Assembly (NCBI GenBank): GCA_019693395.1
Contig: JAAMXP010001733.1
Span: 801 to 28,770 of the forward strand
Origin: Ettlia oleoabundans
Taxonomy: Eukaryota; Chlorophyta; Chlorophyceae; Chlamydomonadales
Direction of reading: 5' to 3'
Length of the DNA: 27,970 nucleotides
Positions 19,437 through 27,970 of the stretch are shown piece by piece. Every line of letters starts with the position of its first letter. Position 1 is the first letter of the stretch. A program made the position numbers and the translations under genes. A model generated the notes under the pieces. That model saw only the letters and a program-made list of their open reading frames with translations. It was not told where the DNA came from and searched no databases.

Positions 19437-22400
19437 TTACTGTTGCGGCAGCTTGAGGCCCATCAAGCCCGCCAAGTTGCCTGCGGGGCCCGGCAGCCCC
19501 TGCTGCTCCCCATAGGAAGCCAGCAGGCTGTTCACCAAGTTCACATCCAAATCTATCGGCCGGAGCTCCGCTGCTTCACTCTCAGCCCCGGCCTGGGCAC
19601 CACCGCTGCTCCCCTGCTCAGCGCTGCCAGCTGGCAATCCTCCCGCTGGCGGGCCGCCAGCAGCAGCAGCGGCCGCACCTCCGGGCGCCGCCGCGCGTTC
19701 GAAACTCTCGGCCATGCGTGTGGCTGCCAGCTGTCGATTCATGGCCCGTCCATACGCCTCCATAAATGCTGCATCGTCATCGCTGTCTGTGGCGGTGTCA
19801 GCCTCCCAGCCCTCCTGCCGCCTCCGCTCCTCCTCCTGCTCCTCCTCACCACCACCAGCCATGGCGACATCAGACGGGCCCGCTGCTGCTGGCGATGCCG
19901 ATGCCGCTCTCTGCGGCCTATGCTGCTGATGCTGATGCCGTGCGTGTGGGCCCTCAGACATTTCTGGATAGTGCCCGATATCTGAGCCACCATCTTCCTC
20001 CAAATCCGAGTCAGCATCAGATGTTTGGCCCGAGTAGAAGGACGAGCCCTCTTCTGATGTGGCGCTCATACTTTCCTCCTCACTGTCCCCATCATCGCTG
20101 CCACCGCCAGCGCCCCGCGCCGTCGCATGTCGCATCGCCGCCCCCGTCAGCCCCAGAACCTTTTGCAACTCGGCAGCAAAGGCCGCCTCATCAAGAGCCA
20201 CGTCGCCGCCGCTGCCACCTGTGCCGCCGGTGCTGCCGCCATTGCTTGCTCCTTCTCTGCCCTTGCTTCCAGCAGCCCCACCATGTGGCACCTCTGCGCC
20301 CTCCAGCCCCGACATCATGTCCACAAAGGCCCGCAGCCGCCCCGCCAGCTCACCGGGGTCAAACTCCTCATGCCCATTCGCCTCTGGTGCCCCTCCTCCA
20401 GCCCCGCTGCTGCCACCGGCAGGCTCAGGCTTGCGCTGCTGTCGCTGCTGCTGCCGCTGCTGCTGCCTCTCCATCTCCTGCTGCCGCTGTGCCAGCTCAG
20501 CTTCCAGCTGGCGCCCCGCCTGCTCGGCCAGCCAGGCCTCGCTGCTGGGGGGCGGCAGCTCAGAAGCAGGAGGAAAACTGCCAGAATCAATGGGCTGTGC
20601 CAGCAGCTCGTCTATGTGCAGGGCAGGTGCCGACAGGGATGCAGTACCAGAGCGGTACGCTTCTGTCTGGCGGTACGCATCCACCGCCGCCTCCAGCAGC
20701 TGCGAGTGCTGCGCTGAACCGGGCAGGCAGCCCCGGAAGTAGCCGCTGGCATGCAGGCGGGCGCTGAAGGCGGCCCAGCCCGAGTCACCAGACAGCCCAG
20801 CGGCGCCAGCGGGGGGTTTAACCCCCGCTGGGGTGCCCCGCTGGCTCTCGAAATCACCCCGGTTGACGGTGCTGCCTGCTGCAGAGGCGTTTGTTTCCTC
20901 CTCCTGCCGCCGCCCAAAACGAGCTCGGTTGGCATACATCATCTCAAAACCGGCTGTCAGCTTCAGGCCCACCTCAGCCGCCTTGTACTGCATTCAGGGG
21001 CATGGACGGGCGCAGACTGGTAAGGGGAAGCATTGAGGTGAGACAACAACACTGTTAGCGTGTGAGAGACACGACATGTACATGTGCCAGCCAGCCCTCA
21101 AACTGTATCAGCAGCATTTAACCCAAACCCTAGGCACAAAGCTGGGGCCGGGGCCAGTGGCTCAGCATTGGTAGCTACAATCGCCTGCCCGCTGCCTGGT
21201 CCGGAGCCTTGCTTGCCTGTGGGTCTGAGGGCATGGGCATGGGGTACCCCCGTGGCGGCGCATACTCCTGCAGTGCCAGCTGGGCATATAGACAGCGGCT
21301 CAGGGTGGGGGCTACCACCACCATGTGTCGTGGCGGGAAGGCGGCCATCTTGCTGGCGGCCTGCACATCAGGGGGCGCAGGCGCTGCCAAGTGGTGGGTT
21401 TGCAGCATCAGGTGGAGGCAGAGCTGGAAAGCTGCTGTGCTGATGGCACTGATGGTAGCCAAGGGTGTAAGCCATGCTCAAGGCGTGTGGATGGGACGAG
21501 GGACAGCCCCGCCTTCCATTCAAGCAGCGTGGCTTCGTATGTGACTGCCAATCCTTTCAGGCGAACAACTGCAAGGACCTGAACTGACATTCCCAAAGCA
21601 GGTCAATATCCCATCTTTCCAACATACTAGCGCCCCCCGCCCCCGCCCCTGCCGGGCATGCCCCTGCGCNCACACACACACACGCGGGTACCCACTTTGA
21701 CATCATCAGGGTCCCTATAGTAGAAGGCCTCCACTGCCGCCGCCACCAGCTGGGGCTCAGCGCGCAGCAGGTGCGCCACACAGGCGGGCACCAGGGCGTG
21801 AGCCACGTGCATGGATGCAGCCGCACGCTCAGGCAACCCAGCCAGGCGCTGCAGCAATGGGGCCTGCATGTACGGAATAAAGGGAGGGTGCCTAACTTGA
21901 GCATTTCAGCAGCATGACACACAACAGAGCAGCAGCTGCAAATTTTTGAGGTTCCCCTCTGCCGCATGGCCAGGCAAGCATCAGCCAGCGGCAAGGCAGC
22001 AAGACAGCACTGCATCATCCGCAGCATGCACCCTCGTATGTCCCCCTGTCAACACCTGCATCTTAGGGGGCGCAAGCGTGCCAATCTCGTGCCCACGAAC
22101 CGCCGACAGCGCCTGCGCTAGGGTGGGCGTGGGCGCCAGCAAGGGATCACCTGCAGGCACACGGTGCAGGGTAGTAGGGGAAGGGCGGGTGGGGAGTTGG
22201 TGCATCGAGACTCCACACGCGTGTACAGACTGTAACAGGCGGGACCCAACAGCCACCTTCATTCTGTGTGTACAGACCCACTGCCTGCTTGCTGGTAGCC
22301 AAGCACAGGTGTAAGGCCTGTGACCCCTGCCCACATGCCTGCCTGCCTGCCCTCCTACAACCGCTGCAGTCACCGTGTCCATCCCACCTGCAAATCGCGG

Positions 22401-23272
22401 CAGCGCCACCAGGTGGAAGGCACCCCCATGCAGCCACACTCGGTTCTGTGCCGTCTCCGGCTTCAGCCAGCGGGGCAGTCCGTATGCCGCCTCTATGAGC
22501 AAGAACTCGCCATCGTTGTCCCACACCCTACACGCAGGGACAGGAAGCAGGCCAGGTGGGCATGTTAAGCAAGAATTGAGTGTAGTCAATGCACCAACTT
22601 CCCATGAGGAGCCAGGCTGGTGGCAGAAGCTTGCCGGCACGGCAGCGGTGTGGCGAGGAGATGCAGCACATGCTCCTGCCGCTGCCGCCTCACCTGGCTG
22701 TCACCGGGAAGGCACGTGTGAGCTCCAGCAGCAGCCACACAAGGAACCATTCGTCCTCAACATTGTCCCCGAAATCTAGGGAGCCCCACCAGTGAGGGGC
22801 CAAAGCTGCTGCTGGTGATGCGCCTGCTGGTGACGTGCCTGCTCCTCCCGCTCCGTGCCGACGCCGGCTGCTGGTCGATGCTCGTGCGCGCTGCCAGGGT
22901 GCTTGCCGCTCTGTACTGAGCTGCAGGTTGAACCGGTCACGCTGCCAGATATAACCTCGCAGGAAAGGCATCAGATGACCCAAAAGTTGGGCCTGCAGCC
23001 CAGCCAGGTCGACCATCGACAGGTCTGCACAGCAGGACAGGCAGGTCATCGTTTCGCGCAAGACGTGATCGTCTCGCGACCGTCGCCTTCAGCAAAACAA
23101 GCCTGCTTTCGCCAGCCCAAGCTGCGTTTGGGAGAGGCCGTTTGGTGCCGGAACGTGTACATGCGGCGTGAGCATGCAAACCTGATGAGGACGGATACAC
23201 TTCATAATTTGCGGTGTTCTCCTCGACGCCCTGTGGGTCTTCCATACCCATGGCCCTGCGAAGGCCATCCAT
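19437..23272 (-). CDS. ECD: Ecdysoneless (ECD/SGT1) homologue
   Basis: ECD proteins act in pre-mRNA splicing through PRPF8, bind the R2TP chaperone complex and affect cell-cycle progress in animals. Plants carry a little-studied homologue. Exons: 23272-23182, 23024-22694, 22527-22388, 22150-22056, 21863-21696, 21360-21217, 20987-19437; the protein has 839 residues (human about 644). Conserved blocks: PFLRGYIWQRDRFNLQL, NVEDEWFLVWLLLELTRAFP, VWDNDGEFLLIEAAYGLPRW, GHEIGTLAPPKMQ, AFYYRDPDDVK, LSRCLYAQLALQEY and the C-terminal DLDVNLVNSLLASYGEQQG. The last exon adds a Gln/Arg-rich coiled segment (about 480-510), Gly-rich linkers, an acidic Ser-rich patch (about 620-660) and TDSDDD at 723-728. Intron 6 starts with GC (CAG/GCAAGC). 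The start at 23272 gives MDGLRRAMGMED; the frame is open upstream, so a longer N-terminus is possible. Confidence 0.92.
21670..21682. repeat. Short (CA)n run with one undetermined base
   Basis: A CA repeat of six units follows a single N in ECD intron 5. It is close to the donor at 21695 but outside the coding exon. Confidence 0.85.
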
Positions 23273-24025
23273 CCCGCCAGGCAGAAACTTGTGAGGCTTT
23301 GTACACACAGTTACAGTGTTACACGTCTTGTGTTTGACATGTAACCAAGGACTCCAGGCTGGCGGCATGCCGTGCCGTGCTGTGCATGGTGTATAACACA
23401 GTTGGGGGACCTCCACCCAGCCGGCACGCTCCGGCTCTTGCAAAAAGCAGAATGGTGCAGCGTGGCCGACGATACTTACCCATCTCACCCATCCATGGTG
23501 GGAAGTATTCGACAGCACTGGCTGCCACAGAGGGCCGCCAGCCTGTCGCCGCTTTTCGCCCACAAAACCCCACATTTGTCATCCATCGTCTTCATTACAT
23601 CAGATGTCAGCCATAAATAGGAATATTACTATCAACTCTAACACCACTCACCATATAGATGGCAAAAGACGCAATGCCGCGCTGGTTGTGATAGTGTGTT
23701 GGGTACGATGATGCCGACGTTGTGGTTATTCTCTAGTAAAGGGTGTGGGCTTCCAAATTGCGCAGAAATGCAGCCATACAGACGACCACCACACAATCGT
23801 TTGGACCACAAATTAAATAGCGGCACAATACATAATAATAGCACATCCAGTCCCATCAGGCTGAGTATGAAAGCATGACGTGCAAGATCATACCAGAACC
23901 AACGTGCCAGCATGGGCCAGCAGCAGACTGGTATGAGCACCACACTAGCCTAATGATTGTGAGCTGTGGCTGTGGTTACCAAACACATGAGCCCGCTGCC
24001 AGTCCACAGGCACTGCGTTCATCCC
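23273..24025. other. Intergenic: ABCG 3'UTR and ECD promoter
   Basis: No gene seen; reading frames show no family features. Minus-strand TGTAA occurs at 23599-23595, about 430 bases after the ABCG stop, and at 23323-23319 and 23315-23311 just before the ECD start. The first is the better candidate ABCG poly(A) signal. The part around 23590-23860 is noticeably AT-richer than its surroundings. Confidence 0.5.
23595..23599 (-). terminator. Candidate poly(A) signal TGTAA for the ABCG gene
   Basis: It is seen on the minus strand about 430 bases after the ABCG stop. Two further copies lie closer to ECD. Confidence 0.4.
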
Positions 24026-27000
24026 TCAACGCTTCTGGAAATTCACGAATTTCAACATGATTGTACTCATTGCTGCGGAAGCCAGTTTGAAGGGGTAAGA
24101 GATTTTGGTGTTAGTGCAACATTCCTCAAAGCAGTCGCTCGCACAAGAGGCATATCACAAGCAAGAGCACAACATTATGTGAGAGGCATGCCGATGCCAC
24201 TGCTCTGCCTCTCAGCCTACCTCTGAAGAAGATGCAATAGGCTGCCAGGATTGCAACACACCACCAGATCATGGCAAACGTGTAGCCTGCAGCAGAGGTG
24301 GGTTGCACCCCACCAAAGCGGGGGGGACAGTAAGCACAGGTTTCTGAAACGACAAAGGCAGGGAGGACGGTGCATGTGCCAACCCAGGCACCAACAATGG
24401 CCACCAGCGTGCAACAGCACAGGCAGCCAGCAACCAAACAAGTTATGTGGGAGTGCCTGATATGATGACAATGGCGTCATGAGCTGCGCTGTGCAGAGCT
24501 GATGGGCTACGCACCAAACGCGTCTTCCATGAACTGGCTCACGGTGGTTTCCCCGTTATAGCCCTGCAAAAGCAAACCAGGCACCAAGGCATCCCGGGTA
24601 AGCTTGCACCATGGAGGTTTCTGCCGGCGCAAGGCATCGCGCCTATCAACCTCAGCAGCGAGACTGTTTGTTGCAGGCACAGCGCACCCACGTGTTTATA
24701 GAGACAGTAATACCTGCTGTCGCTGCTATCATCAATGTTCCACATCCTAGCAGAAGGGGAGTGTGACTCACCTCCATTGGCACGTTGCGGTTTGCCAGCT
24801 GGCTGCCCGCCAGTCCATACAGCATCCAGGTGGTGGGGCTGATGCGGTTCATCCACTTCCACCCCTGCACATACGCAACCACACGTCATTCCGGACATGC
24901 AGCAGCATCATCAGCGCCACCAACAGCATAGCTTTGCACCCGCATCAAGTGCTATAAGCTTCAAACAAGCTGCATGCTGGCAGCTGGGCATGCTGCCTCA
25001 GCACGTTGCAATCATAAACCCATCCGATGCTGGCATTCCACATCACACAACATCTGCGACGCACATACAGGCACCAGTGTTTTGCTGCTGCCATAAGCTA
25101 AACTTGCCTCTGGCATGGTTGGGTAGGGCACTATGAAACCCGCAAAGATGGTCCACAGCTGGTTCAGGAAGGCAGACAGCAGCTGGGCCAGGAGCTGCAG
25201 CCACACGCACTCGCAATGCGGGAGGATGGTGAGTGGAGTCGTGTGGAGTAAGCGGGCATGCCGGGTTCAGCGGCCAGAGTTGCAATCAATCACGGCAGCA
25301 ATCATGGACTCCCCAAGGAGAGCACTCTCAATATCCGACACGCACCTGGTTGGGTGTGATGAAAACCAGGAACTGGCCAAAGAAGGTGAACTGCATGGAC
25401 AGGCAGAAAACATTGGGCAAAGAACACAAGCCTTGTAGCTCGCAGGCACGACAGTTGTTCCCGCCAATCAAACTGAGACAATGCTGGCCGCTGTATAATC
25501 GAGTTCTGCAGTGATCATCTCCCAGGCGGTGTTCTGCCTGTGACCCCAGGCATCCCTGCACTACTTACCATTGTCAGTGAGAAGAAGTACATGAGGAGGA
25601 AGTAGAAGAACTTCCAGGCCACACTCTGGAACCCAACCATCCTGCACACACAGACGAGCAGGCCAGTACAGGAAGGCACATGCGCACATGGGCAGGTGGC
25701 CTAATTCATTGGCGATAATAATCAGCACTGGACAGGCACTTAAGGCCACCACCTTGTGGGGAGGGAAAAAAAACAAACACCGCGCTAAGCTGCTTGACAA
25801 ACATGATCTGCTTGCAAGCATTACCACTTGGAACCCCGCACCCAATGTAAAACACATGGACAACTGACTTTCCAGCCAGGCACTGACCAGTATGCGATGA
25901 TGACCATGAGGAACGACTGCACCAGGAGGTAGGGCAGCTCAACCACACCACTGGCCTGCACACACACAACATAGGGATTCACGCCGGGATGACAACACAC
26001 ATAGCAGGTAGAAAAGGAAGTGGTGGAGGCAATGATGTTTACTGGCGCTGCCCTGTTAGCTTTTGCGGGTGCGGGGATAGGGGGGGGCCTGATACAGTAG
26101 TAGCACGACACATAGAGGTTGCCTGGGAATCAGGGAACCACAAACAGCAGATGCATCTGCCAATGAAGCAAAGCAAATTTTCGCCCTTTCCACCTCTGTC
26201 CCACCACAGACTCAGTGGCAGACACATGCACCGGCGACACACCCAGCCACGCACCACAGCATATGGCCCGGGTGCGTAGTATGCCGAGCTCCTCTCCCTG
26301 TAGTACACGGTACGCTCCGCTCCCATCACCGGCTGCACTGTCATGCAGTTAAACATGCCCAGGAAGATTGTGAGCATGAACACCAGGCCCATCACGTTCT
26401 GCACCGTCGCCACGTCGGTGCCGCCTTCGTTCAGACTGCCCTGCACACACATTCATGACAATGCGCAAGTGCATGGCAAGCTGGGGGAGGAAGGACGACA
26501 GCTGCAGGATTTGCAAGCGCCCGATGCAGCCTGATGAAGGTGTACAGGCGGGTGCCTGTGATGCACATTTTGCCACCAATCCATTGCTGCTAACCAGCTA
26601 CTGGCGATGGTCAAACACCCACCCCTTGCGATTGGGTTGGAGTACAACAGCAGCACACTAGAGGGTAAGAAGCAAATGAATGCCTTGGCCACTGCATGCG
26701 CACCTGATCAAGGTAGATCAGCCCCATCACGATGGCAATGGAAATGGTCATGGCGTATCTCACAAAATCTGGAGAGCAGGGTAGGGACAACGGGGCATTA
26801 AAATCGTCTACCTAGCCAACTCGTCCAAACTTAGATGACTTTATGCATGTGTGCGGGTTTGGACAAGCGGAAGGCAAGGCAGCACATGCTTGAATGAATG
26901 CAGGAGGCAGATGCAGGCTGCGAGGTTGCAGGCTGGCGTGCAAGCGCTCCGGACGGGGGGTGGGGTGGGTGTGAGTGTGGTGGTGGTGGTGGTGGGGCTC

Positions 27001-27945
27001 ACTGTAGTTTGGGTTGCGCCAGTAGAGCATGAAGAACTTCTTTGTCAGCACCGAGCGCTGCGTGTTCCAAGAGGTGGCATAGGTGCCAGCCAGCCTGCAG
27101 GGAAATGGCAGGGGGAGGTTGGCAGGTACGATGTGGCGTGCAGAACACCAACACTGAAGGGTTGGGGCATCTGCGGTGCCGCCTTGAGTGGCCTGCTTGC
27201 AAATCTTAGCAGTCCTCGCTGTCAACCATGTAAGCCCCGCGCTCTTTCTCCGCATACTACTCCCCGCACCACCCACCCACAGAACAGGAAAAGGTGGCAG
27301 CTTACTTGAGGGGCTCGGTGGTCTTCCTGCCCTCCTCAGCCAGTTGATCCATCTTGGCCTCGTTCTCCCGCCGCAGCTCGCTCTCCTGCAGGGTGATGTG
27401 ATGTGCGCATGCGAGTTGTCAGGGCAAGGCACATGTCCCACACATTTCACCAGGGTCTGCCCGCTTGTAAACACAGGCAGCCCCCTAACCCACTGACCGC
27501 ATAGAGTGTGGGGAAGTCGTGTCCGGAGCTCTTGAAGGTTGTGCTCGTGCTGCCGCCTGTCACCTCCAGCATCCTGCAGGCACGCGAGTTGCTTGTGAAG
27601 AGACAATGAGCACCATTGCAGGCGGCAAAGCTGAATTGGAGGGTTACATCAGCACCCAGCCACGCTCAATAACAACACGCATGTGGGTGGCAGATGAAAC
27701 GGCGGCGCCCTACCCTCATCAGCACAACACATCAAGCAGCAACACCAGCGAGTGCACGCTCGCTTGTGCGACCCTCACCATGTGGCTGGGTTGTAGCCGG
27801 GGCTGATTGGCTCCACCCCCGGCTGCGCCTGCAAGTAGGCAACCAGTGCGGCGCTCTCGTCGCCCAGGGGGCCAAAGTAGGTGAGCCTCCCGCCACGCTG
27901 GAGCAGCACCAGCATGTCAAACGCCTCGAAGATCTCCATGGAGGG
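24026..27945 (-). CDS. Full-size ABCG (PDR-type) ABC transporter, C-terminal part (5' partial)
   Basis: PDR-type ABCG proteins export lipids, hormones or toxic compounds across the plasma membrane; the substrate here is unknown. Exons: 27945-27779, 27573-27498, 27385-27306, 27094-27003, 26768-26704, 26440-26255, 25955-25888, 25641-25569, 25390-25346, 25194-25108, 24864-24772, 24563-24515, 24286-24221, 24072-24026, giving 397 residues of a protein usually near 1400. The first visible exon starts at PSMEIFEAFD, just after the H-loop HQ of the second ATP-binding domain. PGYNPATWMLEVT is the PDR signature. Six membrane segments of the second TMD follow, including VRYAMTISIAIVMGLIYLD and YTFAMIWWCVAILAAYCIFF. 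FVNFQKR and a stop match the family's usual FNFQRR end. One intron (25107-24865) starts with GC (GAG/GCAAGT). Confidence 0.93.
26977..26996 (+). repeat. (TGG)n run in an ABCG intron
   Basis: A GTG/TGG trinucleotide run lies just inside the intron after exon 27094-27003, a few bases from its donor. On the sense strand it is CAC/CCA-rich. Confidence 0.75.
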
Positions 27946-27970
27946 CTGCAGGAGGGGGCAGGAGCGGGGG

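Noticed and set aside
19766..20767. 333- and 227-codon open frames antisense to ECD
   Set aside because: They are Pro/His/Ser/Cys-rich shadows of the low-complexity ECD tail; the opposite strand has conserved ECD blocks with matching splice sites.
26812..27606. 264-codon unspliced frame on the minus strand within ABCG
   Set aside because: It reads through introns; the conserved ABCG segments need splicing between exons 27385-27306 and 27094-27003.
1..27970. CRISPR arrays, insertion elements, tRNA or rRNA genes
   Set aside because: None seen by eye on either strand; a small tRNA could be missed without a covariance search.

Overview
The window is nuclear DNA from a green alga (core Chlorophyta; class not resolved). 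The reasons are dense, intron-rich genes with plant-like proteins, a plant-type TOM20 import receptor, a PPR-SmR-cyclin protein of a type I know only from green algae, and TGTAA poly(A) signals downstream of several genes. I rebuilt eight protein genes by hand from splice sites, reading phase and family conservation. Six are complete and two are cut by the window edges. Exon sums close in frame for all six complete genes. Gene names come from remembered family sequences; no search was run.

Layout, left to right. (1) 18-930, minus: TOM20, 3' end missing. (2) 1299-2637, minus: ALG13, N-glycan assembly at the ER. (3) 2978-4649, minus: CSL4, RNA exosome cap. (4) 4827-6702, plus: ribosomal protein uL1 (RPL10A), divergent from CSL4 across 177 bp. 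(5) 8125-15639, plus: a 17-exon gene for a 1119-residue protein with an RGG-rich N-terminal region, nine PPR repeats, an SmR domain and a two-lobed cyclin domain. (6) 17299-19252, plus: RBL13-type rhomboid protease. (7) 19437-23272, minus: ecdysoneless (ECD/SGT1) homologue, convergent with the rhomboid. (8) 24026-27945, minus: C-terminal 397 residues of a full-size (PDR-type) ABCG transporter.

The genes are mostly unrelated housekeeping functions: mitochondrial import, glycosylation, RNA decay, translation, membrane proteolysis, splicing/assembly factor and transport. The exceptional one is the PPR-SmR-cyclin protein. It joins sequence-specific RNA binding to a cyclin fold that keeps the Lys/Glu pair used by cyclins to contact a CDK. 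Reading the PPR code by eye gives a predicted ligand of about 5'-AAYYCAUG, which ends in a start codon triplet.

Other points of interest: three GC-AG introns among about 56 complete introns, a 27-nt microexon in uL1, a possible 15-nt cassette microexon between the PPR and SmR exons, tandem in-frame acceptors in the rhomboid, and a probable 5'UTR intron before the PPR-cyclin start. I saw no mobile element, CRISPR array, tRNA or rRNA. There is a 30-base assembly gap at 11491-11520 and one N at 21670.
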